From: Haematobia irritans
Lineage: Eukaryota > Arthropoda > Insecta > Diptera > Muscidae
Direction of reading: 5' to 3'
DNA length: 64,000 nucleotides
Assembly (NCBI RefSeq): GCF_050003625.1
Contig: NC_134398.1
Coordinates: 20,720,997-20,784,996 of the forward strand
The notes under the pieces are model-generated. The model saw only the letters and a list, made by a program, of their open reading frames with translations. It made no database searches and had not been told where the DNA came from. This document shows, piece after piece, positions 34,220-49,200 of the stretch; position 1 is the stretch's first letter; each line of letters opens with the position of its first letter. The translations under genes were made by a program, and so were the position numbers.

Positions 34220-37200
34220 CTGAAAAGGATTAAAGGATTAAATTAAAAAAAACATATTCGATAAAACTTTAAGGATTAAGATAGAAGGCACTGAAACCTT
34301 TCAGAAGTGGGCACCCTCGGTTGTCTAAATTTTGTCCATATATGGGAAGTGTCTACGTCTTAAGAAATGTGTCAACTTTTCAAACTGTCCAAGTGTGAGA
34401 AGTTTCACTGTACCTGTTTCATTGAAATAATGAAAATTTTTCATAAGGCCAATGAAAATGTTCATTTATAGTACGAAATGTGCCATTATTTAACCGATTA
34501 ATAGGTTTATTGTTTCAATAGTTTCATCCTTACCCATTAGGTCTATTATGGTGTAAACAGCCGTAGTCTCATACTTCATAATTGTGTCCCACATAAAGTA
34601 GACCTCCAAAAGAATTTCCGTGTTATTGGATGTGATTTCATCACTGTAAGATAGTGTGTCAGTTTTGACGTCTGGAAAGTATTCCAATGATCTGCAATTG
34701 TAAAAACATGGGCAATCCATGCCACTCTTATGTTGGGCGACATATTCATGTTCACCAACTTGCTCGAATACCTGTAGGAAATCTGTAAATTACTTAATTT
34801 AAATAAAATTATTAATGTCTTCGCTGTGATGCAAGACTCACCATTGTGTTGGTACAAACAGGGTAGATCTCTTAGACGGCATGCTCTATAGTTATCCGGT
34901 GGAAAGAACATATCTATGGTACAATTACAAAATTTCATTAAATATTCCTGCTGACATTGCGATTGACAATTCTCGAACATATAAGGACGATTTTTGAGAG
35001 ATTTGTAGAATAAACTTTCCAACTCATCCTGAAAGTAAACGAAGATCTAAAGTACATTCAAGAGATCACGCTTGCAAAATTTAATTTCTATAGAAAATTT
35101 TGTCAAAATTTTATTTCTATAGAAAATATTGTCAAACTTTTATTTCTATAGAAAATATTGTCTAAATTTTATTTCTATAGAAAATTTTGTCTAAATTTTA
35201 TTTCTATAGAAAATTTTGACAAAATTTTACTTATATAGCAGATTTTGTACAAATTTTATTTTTTAGAAAATTTTGTTAAAATTTTATTTCTATGGAAAAT
35301 TTTGTCAAAATTTTATTTCTATAGAAGGTTTTGCCAAAACTTTATTTCTATAGAAAATTTTGACAAAATTTTATTTATATAGCAAATTTTGTACAAATTT
35401 AATTTCTTTAGAAAATTTTGTCAAAATTTCATTATTAAAGAAAATTTTGTCAAAATTTTATTTCTATAGAAAATTTTGTTAAAATTTTATGAATATAGTA
35501 AATTTTAGTCAAAATTGTAGTTTTATAGAAAATTTTATCAAAATTTTAATTCGATAGAAAATTTTGCCAAAATTTTATTTCTATAGAAAATTTTATCAAA
35601 ATTTTATTTCTATAGAAACTTCTGTCAAAATTTTATTTCAATAGAAAATTTTGTCAAAATTAGTTTCTATAGAAAATTTTGTTAAAATATTATTTTTATA
35701 CCCTCCATCATAGGATGGGGGTATATTAACTTTGTCATTCCGTTTGTAACACATCGAAATATTGCTCTAAGACCCCATAAAGTATATATATTCTCGATCG
35801 TGGTGAAATTCTGAGTCGATCTAAGCATGTCCGTCCGCCCGTCCGCCCGTCCGTCCGTCCATCTGTTGAAATCACGCTAACTTCCGAACGAAACAAGCTA
35901 TCGACTTGAAACTTGGCACAAGTAGTTGTTATCGATGTAGGTCGGACGGTATTGATATCGGTCCACTTTTACGTATAGCCCCCATATAAAGGGACCCTCA
36001 GATTTGGCTTGTGGAGCCTCTAACAGAAGCATTTTTCATCCGATCCATCTGAAATTTGGTATATGGTGTTGGTATATGGTCTCTAACAACCATGAAAAAA
36101 TTGGTTCATATCGGTCCATAATTATATATAGCCCCCATATAAACCGATCCCCAGATTTGGCTTGCGGAGCCTCAAAGAGAAGCAAATTTCATCCGATCCG
36201 GCTGAAATTTGGTACATGATGTTGGTATATGGTCTCTAACAACCGTGCCAGTATTGGTCCATATCGGTCCATAATTATATATAGCCCCCATATAAAACAT
36301 TCTCCAGATTTGACCTCCGGAGCCTCTTGGAGGAGCAAAATTCATCCGATCCGGTCGCTAACAACCATACCAAAATTGGTCCAATCACACAAAAATTGGT
36401 CCATATCGGTTCATAATCATGGTTGGCACTAGATCCAAAAATAATCCACCAAAATTTTATTTCTATAGAAAATGTTGTCAAAATTTTATTTCTAGAGAAA
36501 ATTTTGTTAAAATTTTATTCGGTTCATAATAAAATTTTCATCATTGTCAAAATTTTATTTTAAAGAAAATTTTGTTAAAATTTTATTTCTATAGAAAGTT
36601 TTGTCAAAATTTTATTTCTAAGAAAATTTTGTCAACATTTTATTTCTATAGAAAATTTTGTCAACATTTTATTTCTATAGAAGGTTAGGTTAGGTTATGT
36701 GGCAGCCCGATGTACCATGTAAGTGAGCAGACTATTCAGTCCATTGTGATACCACAGTGGTGAACTTCTCTCTTATCACTGAGTGCTGCCCGATTCCATG
36801 TTAACCTCAATGACAAAGGACCTGCTTTTTATAGCCGAGTCCGAACGGCGTTCCACATTGCAGTGAAATCACTTAGAGAAGCTTTGAAACCCTCAGAAAT
36901 GTCACCAGCATTACTGAGGTGGGATAATTTTATTTCTAGAAAAAATTTTATCAAAATTTTATTTCTAGAGAAAATTTTGTCAAAATTTTATTTCTATAGA
37001 AAATTTTGTCAAAAATTTTTTTTTCTATAGCATTTTTTTTTTTTCAACATTTTATTTCTATAGAAAATTTTGTCAAAATTTTATTTCTAAGAAAATTTTG
37101 TCAAAATTTTATTTCTATAGAAAATTTTGTCAAAATTTTATTTCTATAGAAAATTTTGTAAAAATTTTATTTCTATAGAAAATTTTGTTAAAATTTTGTC

Positions 37201-40200
37201 TATAGAAAATTTTATCAAAATTTTATTTCGATAGAAAATTTTGTCAAAATTTTATTCTAAAATTTATTTTGTAAAAATTTTATTTCTATAGAAAATTTTG
37301 TTAAAATTTTGTCTATAGAAAATTTTATTAAAATTTTATTTCGATAGAAAATTTTGTCAAAATTTTATTCTATTGAAAATTTTATATCTATAGCAAATTT
37401 TGTTAAAATTTTATTTCAATAGAAAATTTTGTCAAAATTTTATTTCTATAGAAAATTTTGTTTAAATTTTATTTCTTTAGAAAATTTTGTCAAAGTTTTA
37501 TTTCTAAGAACATTTTGTCAAAATTTTATTTGTATAGAAAAATTTGTCCGAATTTAATTTTCTAACGAAAATGTGTCAAAATTTTATTTCTATTAAAAAA
37601 TTTTGTCAAAATTTTATTTCTATAGTGAAATTTGTCAAAATTTTATTTCTATAGATTTTTTTTTTAATTTTATTTCTATAGAAAAATTTGTCACAATGTT
37701 AGTTCTATAGAATACTAGCGTAACCCGGCCCGCTTCGCTGCGCCTTCCGAAGCGTATTTGTAGGAACATTTTGCGTTAACTTAGTCAACCATATTCTTCA
37801 TGCTGAAAACAAATTCGAAAAGATTTGAATTCTTTCAAACAAATCGGACTACTTGCTCTTTCGTCTATAGGTACAAATACGGCGGATATGCATATGTAAA
37901 ATGGTTCGTCTTAAAAAATGTTCTGTATTCAAGTAGTTGGACAAACATCTACATTTCTTGTGAATTTTAAGTGTGGTTTGTCAATGAAAGGTATCCTTCT
38001 CCTCAACATATCTGAAAATTAAGCACTATATTATAATAACATACAAAGAATTACTGTTTCCCATCTAATAAATCGGAAAAAGCAAAAGTAGTAAAAAATT
38101 TTACCACATTAACATTTGCTAAAATGTTGGAAAATGATGCACCCTCTGCTAATTTCATGTAAATTTAAGTTCTTTACTAAAAAGAAGTCTGGCAGAAGCC
38201 TGTGCAAAAATCATAAAATTCCCATTTACGGACAACCCTCTACTTTCAATTTAAGAAAAAAAAAACGGACAAAAGGGAACCCTCTCCCCACCTTCGCTCC
38301 ACTCTGACCTGATATCGGACTATCACGTACAATATATTAACATAATTTCATAACTACTCAATGGTCCCTATAAATTCAATCGAAGTAAATCGACAAAGTT
38401 TATTTCAATTTTCCCCTTCTCCAACCAGATATCGAAAACTCATATACTTATTTAAAAATCATGTATAAATGTAATCACCTCCTCCCACGTTCCCTGTAAA
38501 TTTCAAATAAATCGGAGATGTTTAAATTTTGCTTATTGTTTTAAAGGGACGTCACTTTCCCCGATACAATATCGACAAACACCGTAGTGGATAGCACCCC
38601 TAACCTTCCCTGAAAGTTCTTGAAACTTTCCTTCATTCATAACCTTCCTCCACTGCCTTTGTAAATTTCAAGAAAACTTAAGAATTTTTGTGTTTTTTTT
38701 TTTTTTTTTTTTAGAGGAGGACCTACTCCCGACCAAATATCGAAAAGTGATGTAGCGTATCTTTTGTAAACGTCCCAGAAAATGTCAAGCAAATAATAAG
38801 CCTAAAGGGGCCTCTCTTCCATCCAAATATCACAAAATCAGGTATCAACTATTAATATCGTAACCTCTCCCCAGTCCTCTGTAAATTTCAAGTAACTCGG
38901 TAAAGTTTAATTGTTTCTCTGTATGTAGTTACTTAAGAGAAGCGGATGTCTCCCCATGTCCTTTTATTTTTATTAAAAAATTAGGAACCTGATATAAATA
39001 TCATAACATTACTAATTTTTCCGTAAAATTTCAGTCGGGGGAGTTTAGTTTTGTTTTCACTGTACTTTAAACAAAAGTCGGGCAAATGGGTGGTTCACCT
39101 CCCCGACCAAATATCGAAAAATAATGTAGCGGATTTTTGTCTAGATGCCAACTCCACCATTCAATGAAAATTTCAAGCAAATCGCATAATTTTGTTCCAA
39201 GTTTAAAAAAGTAGTCAAGGGGGAGGTCCCCCTCCCCGTCCACATATGAAACCATCAAGTATCCCATATTAATTCCATAACCTCACCGCATGTTCTCTGT
39301 AAATCTCAGATAATTTAGAGAATTTTAGTTTTGTCACTGTACTTTAAAAAAAGTCGAACAAAGGGGAGGTCCCCCTCTACCACCAAATATCGAAATATAA
39401 AATAGCGGATCTTTGTCTAGATGCCAACTCCAATCTTCAATGAAAATGTCAAGCAAATCGGTCAACTTTGGTCCAATTTTCAAAAAGTCCGACAAAGGGG
39501 AGGTTCCCCTCCGCGACCAGGTGTCAAACAATGAGGCACCCTATTTTTACCACATGAACGCCCCCTATGATCTCTGAAAGTTTCAAGTAAATCGGTTCAG
39601 GCGTTTCGGAGCCAACTCGGAACATACAAACAAACAAACAAATAAACAAACATAGATTGAATTGTATATATATAGATTTTGTCAAAATTTTATTTCTATT
39701 GAAAATTTTGTCAAAATTTTATATCTATAGAAAATTTTGTCAAAATTTTATTTCTATAGAAAATTTTGTCAAAATTTTATTTCTGTAGAAAATTTTGTTA
39801 AAATTTTATGTCTATAGAAAATTTTGTCAAAGTGTTATTTCTATAGAAAATGTTGTCAAAATCTTATTTATTTATAAAATTTTTCAAAATTTTATTTCTA
39901 TAGCAATTTTTTTTCAGAATTTTATTTCTATGGAAAATTTTGTTAAAATTTTATTTCAATAGAAAATTTTGTCAAAATTTTATTTCTATAAAAAATTTTG
40001 TTAAAATTTTATTTCTAAAGAAAATGTTGTTGAAATTTTATTTCTATAGAAAGTTTTGTCAAAATTTTATTATTCCCTGCGCCACACTGTGGAACAGGGT
40101 ATTATAAGTTAGTGCATATGTTTGCAACATCCAGAAGGAGACGAGAGAGACACATGTTGTCTTTGGCAAAAATGCTCAGGGTGGGCTCCTGAGTCCATAT

Positions 40201-43200
40201 AGCCATGTCCGTCTGTCTGCCTCTGAACACATTTTTGTGATCAAAGTCAAGGTCGCAGTTTTAGTCCAATCGACTTCAAATTAGGCATGTGTATTGGGTC
40301 GGAATAGAACCCTATTGATTTTGGAAGAAATAGGTTCAGATTTAGGTATAGCTCCCATATATATCTTTCGCCCGATGTGGACTTATATGGCCCCTAAAGC
40401 CAGAGTTTTACCCCAATTTGGTTGAAATTTTGCACTAGGAGTACAATTAGTAGTGTAGTCAAGTGTGCCAAATTTTATTGAAATTCAGATTTAGATATAG
40501 CTCCCATATATATCGTTCGCCCGATTTACACTCATATGACCACAGTGGCCAATCTTTTACTCCGATTTAATTGAATTTTTGTACAGGGAGTAGAATTGGC
40601 ATTGTAGCTATGCGTGCCAAATTTGATTGAAATTGGTTCAGATTTAGATATAGCTCCCATATATAGCTTTCGCCCAATTTACAATCATATGACCACAGAG
40701 GCCAATTTTTTGCTCCGATTTAGTTGAAATTATGCATAGGGAGTAGAATTAGCATTGTAGCTATGCGTGCCAAATTTGGTTGAAATCGGTTCAGATTTAG
40801 ATATATCTCCCATATATAAGTTTTTTTAATTTCGACAAAAATTGTCAAAATACCAACATTTTCCTTGTCAAATCGCCACTGCTTAGTCGAACAGTTGTAA
40901 AAATGACTCTAATTTTCCTAAACTTCTAGTACATATATATCGAGCGATAAATCATAAATAAACTTTTGCGAAGTTTCTTTAAAATTGCTTCAGAATTAAT
41001 GTTCCCCATATTTTTTACTAACATTGTGTTCCGCATTAGCCAACTTAAATTTTGAATCTATAGATTTTGTAGAAGTCTATCAAATTCTGTCCAAATCGAG
41101 TGATATTTAAATGTATGTATTTGGGACAAACCTTTATATATAGCACCCAACACATTTGACGGATGTGATATGGTATCGAAAATTTAGATCTACAAAGTGA
41201 TACAGGGTAGAATATAGTCGGCCCCGCCCGACTTTAGACTTTCCTTACTTGTTTTTTTACTAACATTGTGTTCCATCCCAGGGCATTAACCGACTAAAAT
41301 TTTAAGTCAATAGATTTTCTAAGAAGTCTTAAATATATTGTCCACTAAGAAGCCTTAAATATATTGTCGGTTCAGATTTAAATGTATGTAAATGGGAACA
41401 TAAACCTTTATATAGCACCCAACAAATTTTAAGGATTTCAGATAGTATCGAAAATGTAGATCACAAAGTGGTTCAAGGTATAATATAGTCGGCCCCGCCC
41501 GACTTTAGACTTTCCTTACTTGTTTCTGTACAAAAGTTTGTAAAAATTTTATTTTTGTAGAAAATTTTGTAAAAATTTTATTTCTATATAAAATTTTGTC
41601 AAAATTTTATTTCTATAGAAAATTTTGCCAAAATTTTATTTCTATAGAAAATTTTGTCAAAATTTTATTTCTACAGAAAATTTTGTAAAAATTTTATTTC
41701 TACAGAAAATTTTTTCAAATTTTTATTTCTATAGAAAATTTTATCAAAATTTTATTTCTATAGAAAATTTTGTCAAAATTTTATTTCTATAGAAAATTTT
41801 GTCAAAATTTTATTTCTATAGAAATTTTTGTCAAAATGTTATTTCTACAGAAAATTTTGTCAACATTTTATTTTGTACTAGCGTAACCCGGCCCGCTTCG
41901 CTGCGCCTTCCGAAGCGTATTTGGAGGAACATTTTGCGTTAACTTAGTCAACTATATCCTTCGTGCTGAAAACAAATTCGAAAAGATTTGAATTCTTTGA
42001 AACAAATCGGACTACTTGATTTTTCGTTTATAGGTACAAATACGGCGGGAGAGGGTGTACCTTCTTCTATATTTCTTGTGAATTTTAAGTGTGGTTTGTC
42101 AAGGAAAGGTATCCTTCTCCTCAACATATCTGAAAATTAAGCACTTTATTATAATAACATACAAAGAATTACTGTTTCCCATCCAATAAATCGGGAAAAG
42201 CAAAAATAGTAAAAAATTTTACCACATTAACATTTGCTAAAATGTTGGAAAATGATGCACCCTCTACGTTGGCTGCCAATTTCATGTAAATTTAAGTTCT
42301 TTACTAAAAAGAAGTCTGGCAGAAGCCTGTGCAAAAATTATAAAATTATGTACCGAGTTCCCATTTACGGACAACCCTCTACTTTCAATTTAAGAAAAAA
42401 AAACGGACAAAAGGGAACCCCCCCCCACCCTCGCTCCACTCTGACCTGATATCATAACTACTCAATGGTCCCTATAAATTCAATCGAAGTAAATCGACAA
42501 AGTTTATTTCAATTTTCCCCTTCTCCAACCAGATATCGAAAACTCATATACTTATTTAAAAATCATGTATAAATGTAATCACTTCCTCCCACGTTCCCTG
42601 TAAATTTCAAGTAGATCGGCGATGTTTAAATGTTGCTCTATTGTTTTAAAGGGACATCACTTTCCCCGATACAATATCGACAAACACCGTAGTGAATAGC
42701 ACCCCTAACCTTCCCTGAAAATTCTTGAAACTTTCCTTCAAGTGTGGGGCAAGGAAGGTTACCTCTTCGTTCATAACCTTCCCCCACTGCCTATGTAAAT
42801 TTCAAGAAAACTTAAGAATTGTTGTTTTTTTTGCAGTTTTAGAGGAGGACCTCCTCCTCGACTAAATATCGAAAAGTGATGTAGCGTATCTTTTGTAAAC
42901 GTCCCAGAAAATGTCAAGCAACTTATAAGCCTAAAAGGGCGGCCTCTCTTCCGTCCAAATATTACAAAATCAGGTATCAACTATTAATATCGTAACCTCT
43001 CCCCAGTCCTCAGTAAATTTCAAGTAACTCGGTAAAAGTTGAATTGTTTCTCTGTATGTACTTAAGAGAAGCGGATGTCTCCCTATGCCCTTTTATTTTT
43101 ATTAAAAAATCGAGAACCTGATATAAATTTCATAACCCATTTTTTCCGTAAAATTTCAGTCGGGAGAGTTTAGTTTTGTTTGTACTTTCAAACAAAAAAA

Positions 43201-46200
43201 TTCGGGCAAAGATGTGGTCCCCCTCCCCGACCAAATATCGAAAAATAATGTAGCGCATTTTTGTCTAGATGCCAACCCCAACATTCAATGAAAATTTCAA
43301 GCAAATCGCATAATTTTGTTCCAAGTTTAAAAAAGTAGGGCAAGGGGAAGGTCCCCCTTCCCGTCCACATATGAAACCATCGGGTACCCCATATTAATTC
43401 CATAACCTCACCACATGTTCTCTGTAAATCTCAGATAATTTAGAGAATTTTAGTTTTTTCACTGTACTTAAAAAAAAGTCGTACAAAGGGGAGGTCCCCT
43501 CCGCCACCAAATATCGAAATATAAAGTAGCGGATCTTTGTCTAGATACCAAACCCAACCTTCAATGAAAATTTCAAGCAAATCGGTGAACTTTGGTCCAA
43601 TTTTCAAAAAGTCCGACAAAGGGGAGGTCCCCCTCCGCGACCAGGTGTCAAAAAATGAGGTACCCTATTTTCACCACATCAACGCCCCCGACGATCTCTG
43701 AAAGTTTCAAGTAAATCGGTTCTGCCGTTTCGGAGCCAACTCGGAACATACAAACAAACAAACAAACATAGATTGAATTTTATATACAGTATGTCAAGAA
43801 AGTGTTTTGACAATAGGATAAAAATTATGTTTTGTTCCAAAATTAAATATAATGAAATTTAAAAAAAAAAAACTTTTTATTCAATTATTTATTTATTATT
43901 ATATTTTATTTTATTATTTATTATTTATTTTATTCTATTATTTCTGGAATTTGAAATATTTGGCTATGTCAAAAGACTTTCTTGAACTTGTGAAGTAACT
44001 TCTATTTGGAGAGGAATAATTTGCCAAATCTGACATCTGAAATATTTTTTGTATTCCTTGCTGTGGCTGTTATTTCATCTATAATGTCAGTGGTGGGTTT
44101 TTTTATACCCTCCACCATAGGATGGGGGTATATTAACTTTGTCATTCCGTTTGTAACACATCGAAATATTGCTCTAAGACCCCATAAAGTATATATATTC
44201 TGGGTCGTGGTGAAATTCTGAGTCGATCTAAGCATGTCCGTCCGTCCGTCCGTCTGTCCGTCTGTCCGTCTGTCCGGCTGTCCGTCCGTCTGTGGAAATC
44301 ACGCTAACTTCCGAACGAAACTAGCTATCGACTTGAAACTTGGCACAAGTAGTTGTTATTGATGTAGGTCGGATGGTATTGAAAATGGGCCATATCGGCC
44401 CACGTTTACGTATAGCCCCCATATAAACCGATCCCCAAATTTGGCTTGCGGAGCCTTCCGGAGCAGCAAAATTCATCCGATCCGGTTGAAATTTGGTACG
44501 TGGTCTAAGTATACGGTCTCTAACAACCATGCAAAAATTGGTCCATATGGGTCCATAATTATATATAGCCCCCATATAAACCGATCCCCAGATTTTACCT
44601 CCGGAGCCTCTTGCAGGGGCAAAATTCATCCGATCCGGTTGAAATTTGGTACCTGATGTTAGTATACGGTCTCTAACAACCATGCAAAAATTGGTCCATA
44701 TCGGTCCATAATTATATATAACTCCCAAATAAACCGATCCCCAGATTTGACCTCCGGAGCCTCTTGGAGGAGCAAAAGTCATCCGATGCGGTTGAAATTT
44801 GGTACATTTCGTTAGTATATGGCCTCTAACAGCCATGTAAAAATTGTCAAATTTTATTACTATAGAAAGTTTTGTCAAAATTTCATTTCTATAGAAAGTT
44901 TTGTAAAAAGTTTATTTCTATAGCAATGTTTGTCAACATTCTATTTCCATAGAAAATTTTGTCAAAATTTTATTTCTATAGAAAATTTTGTAAAAAAATT
45001 ATTTCTGTAGAAAATTTTGTCAACATTTTATTTCTATAGAACATTTTGTCAACATTTTATTTCTATAGAAAATTTTGCCAAGTTTTTATTTCTATAGAAA
45101 ATTTTGTCAAAATTTTATTGCTATAGAAAATTTTGTCAACATTTTATTTCTATAGAAAGTTTTGTCAAAATTTCATTTCTATAGAAAGTTTTGTAAAAAG
45201 TTTATTTCTATAGCATTGTTTGCCAAAATTTTATTTCCATAGAAAATTTTGTCAACATTTTATTTCTATAGAACATTTTGTCAACATTTTATTTCTATAG
45301 AAAATTTTGTCAACATTTTATTTCTATAGAAAATTTTGTCAAAATTTTATTGCTATAGAAAATTTTGTCAACATTTTACTTCCATAGAAAATTTTGTCAA
45401 CATTTTATTTCTATAGAAAATTTTGCCAAGTTTTTATTTCTATAGAAAATTTTGTCAAAATTTTATTTCTATAGAAAATTTTGTCAAACTGAATTATATA
45501 CGTATTTAATCGGCCTTTTTTTTTTTTGTTTAATATATACCCCTTATGGACTAACTTACAATTTAGAAGACAGTGTTAAAAAGTTTTACGATACCTTGCC
45601 ATCGGCAAGTGTTATCGCAACCCAAGTAATTCGATTGTGGATGACAGCCTTTAGTAGAAGTTCCTACGCAATCCATGGTGGGGGGTACATAAGATTCGGC
45701 CTGGCCGAACTTACGGCCGTATATACTTGTTTATGATATAGCATACTCACCACAAAAACACATTTTCGAACATTTGAAGGAAACATCCGTGTTGTGGCAT
45801 CGAAGTAGTGAAGACGTGCTGTAATCGATATCATAGCTCGAGTATTCGAAGCAATATCACGGCCTATGTAGGACCAAACATAAGGCTCGACCAACATTAC
45901 CTTTTTTTTTGGTGGAGAAACAAACAAAAAACAGATTTCTAAAAATTTTTAATTTCCAATTTGTGTGTGTGTTTTTCAAATATTACCAACCTTAATACCC
46001 TTTGTGGTTGGTGTGAGTGCTGCATCCAGTTCAACATTTGGATATATACGCAATCTTAAACCATTGAGTGGTCCCTGGCCTAAAGCCCGCCAAGGATAAT
46101 AAGGATCTGATTTTTCTCTTTTCATGCCCACGTCCGTTTCAATTGAATTGAAAGCTAAACAATGTCCCAGAGTGGATTTTCGAGCAGCAAATATATCACA

Positions 46201-49200
46201 ACAATCATAGGATTGATTTTGCCAATAGCAATCTGTTAAGATTTCATTACAACGCCATGCCATAAATTCGGCTATCAAAGAGAAATCCATATAATCTAAA
46301 TCTTTTAGTAATATGGGTGGATACAAATCGGAAATATTTTCAAAATTATCGAATTTTCCAAAACTAAATGTGTTGTAAGCATTGAGGATGGCCTTGAAAA
46401 GATCTTCATGTTGTTGAGTTTGATGTTGTTTTTGTAGAAATCTCTCCTTAGCTTCATTGTATCGTTGCCAATTTAGGCGATTTTTATTACAAATAATAAC
46501 TTCGGGAAATGGAATTTTAAAGACCGGATAATGTAGGTCTTCAATAACAGTCTTTAGGGGATGATTGCTATAAATGTATGCTATAACCCAAGTGATATCG
46601 ATGAATATCAGGCATGCTGTAATGAAACCAAGAGAGAAAAGGAGTCTGGGAGGACCCACAGTTATATAAAATACACGATCAGTTATAAATTAAAAGATTA
46701 TCAGATATTATTTTGAAAAAAAAAAATCTGATAACATTTCAGCAAGTTTGCTAGCCATAAATTCTCCTCGTGCATCAAAAAAATGACTAAAATTTTATAT
46801 GTTAGCCTATTTCCTATGAAAATTCGACTATGACCAAATTTCCTTAGGAAATCGTAGTATGAAAAAATTTTTGTCTACTAATAAATTTTCCTTGATAATT
46901 TATCTGTTAGAAATTTTTAAGAAACCTCACCTATTAGTAAATTATCAAAGAAAACTTGTAGGTTTTCAGAGGAAATTCGTTTATCAGCAAATTTTGCCCA
47001 TGATAAAATGTTCCAAGCAAATTTTCTACGAAAAATAATTTCTCCATGGAAAATGGTCTAATAGCGAATTTTCCTAAAAAAAAATCTGGAGAGGGATTGT
47101 AAGCATTTTTTTTAATTCGCCTATAATAAATTCGACTAGCAAAAAAAAAAAAACAAAATTTGGAAAAAATAGGCTATGAGCAAATTTTACGGAATATTCG
47201 TCTTTGGCCAAATCATCTAACCAACAAGTATGGAAAGTCTATAGTCGGACAGGACCGACTATAGATACCATCTCAAATCCATTAAATTTGATGGGGTGCT
47301 ATCTATATATATAAAATTCAATCCATGTTTCTTTGATTGTTTGTTTGTTTGTTTGTATGTTCCGAGTTGGCTCCGAAAAGGCTGAATCGATTTACGTGAA
47401 ACTTTCAGAGATTGTAGGGGGCGTTCATGTGGTGTAAATAGAGTACCTCATTTTTTGACACCTGGCCGCGGAGGGGGTCCTCCCCTTTGTCGGACTTTTT
47501 GAAAATTGGACCAAAGTTGACCGATTTGCTTGAAATTTTCATTGAAGGTTGGGGTTGGCATCTAGACAAAGATCCGATACCTTATATTTCGATAGTTGGT
47601 GGCGGAGGGGGGCCTCCCCTTTGATCGACTTTTTTTAAAGTACAGTGAAAAAACTAAAATTCTCTAAATTATCTGAGATTTACAGAGTACATGCGGAGAG
47701 GTTTTGGAATTAATATGGGGTACCTGATGATTTCATATGTGGACGGGGAGGGGGACCTCCCACTTGCCCTACTTTTTGAAACTTTGACCAAAACTATGCT
47801 ATTTGCTGAAAATTTTCATTGAATGTTGGGGTTGGCATCTAGGCAAAAATCCGCTACATTATTTTTCGATATTTGGTCGGGGAGGAGGACCACCCCTTTG
47901 CCCGACATTTTTTTAAAGCATAGTGAAAACAAAACTAAACTCCTCCGACTGAAATTTTAGGCCCCTTTATGCTTATAATTTGCTTGACATTTTCTGGCAC
48001 GTTTACAAAAGATACGCTACATCACTTTTCGATATTTGGTCGGGGAGGGGGTCATCCTCTAAAACTGCCCAAAAAAAAACAAAAATTCTTAAGTTTCCTT
48101 GAAATTTACAAAGGCAGTGGGGGTGGCCCCACACTTAAAGGAAAGTTTCAAGAATTTTCAGGGAAGGTTAGGGGTGCTATTCACTACGGTGTTTGTCGAT
48201 ATTGTATCGGGGAAAGTGTCGTCCCTTTAAAACAATAGTGCAAAATTTAAACATCTCCGATCTACTTGAAATTTACAGGGAACGTGGGAGGAGGTGATTA
48301 AATTTATACATGATTTTTATGGTATCACAATAGACTGAATAGTCTAAGTGAGCCTGAATCTTAATCGGGCTGCCACTTTAACCTAACCTAACCTAACCTA
48401 CATGATTTTTAAATTAGTATATGATTTTTCGATATCTGCACGGACGAAAAAGACTGTTTTTCATATGTTTGGGTGTAAAATTATATGTTTGGAACTCAAA
48501 TTTTTTAACACAATGTTTTTAATATAATGATCATAAGCATATAATGATCATAATGAGCATAACATGTTTGGAACATATATGTTAATATGATTCAACCTAT
48601 TATGTTTGGGACATAAAATGTTTGTAAATATAATATGCTCGGATGCAAACATATATTAATAAGAAATAGCCTATAAACATATATGTGTTTAAAAAAGGAG
48701 ACCTACAGAGTACACAGAAAAAAGTTTTTTTCTGATTCAATCACGAAATTAATTGATCCAATTAATTTTTTAATTGAAATGTCTTCAATCACAGAAATGA
48801 TAGTATCAATTAAAAAATTAATTGACAGCCAATTAAAAAATTAATTGATCCAATTAAATATTTAATTGATACTATTAATTTGTGTGATTGATTTTTATTT
48901 CAATTAAAAAATTTGTTAAATCAATTAAATTTTTAATTGAATATTTTTTAAAATTCAATTAAGATTTTAACTGGAAAAATGTTCGTGAAATTTTTTTCTG
49001 TGTATGCTGCAAGTAAAAGAATGGATGTAACCAATTGGCGCCTTAAAAATATATCCACACAAAGAAAATTTCATTAACATTTTGTTTTCTACCAGTACAT
49101 TCCTAATGTGAAACATAATATGTTTGAACGATACAAACAGTATTTTGTTTGGGCCAACCCTGAAAATGTATATGCTTGAAGCAAGATGTGTTTGGGGCAT

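Noticed and set aside
34039..34233. Plus-strand open frame over pickpocket exon 6
   Set aside because: Antisense shadow of the exon encoding the second membrane segment.
45991..46616. Acceptor at 46617 as start of pickpocket exon 2
   Set aside because: It looks strong, but its phase does not fit the exon 1 donor. The site at 46646 joins in frame and gives a full first membrane segment.
47302..48438. Coding sequence in the G-rich part of Helitron E3
   Set aside because: Frames follow the repeated GGGGAGGGGGACCTCCCC-type phrases of the element and are broken in E1 and E2.
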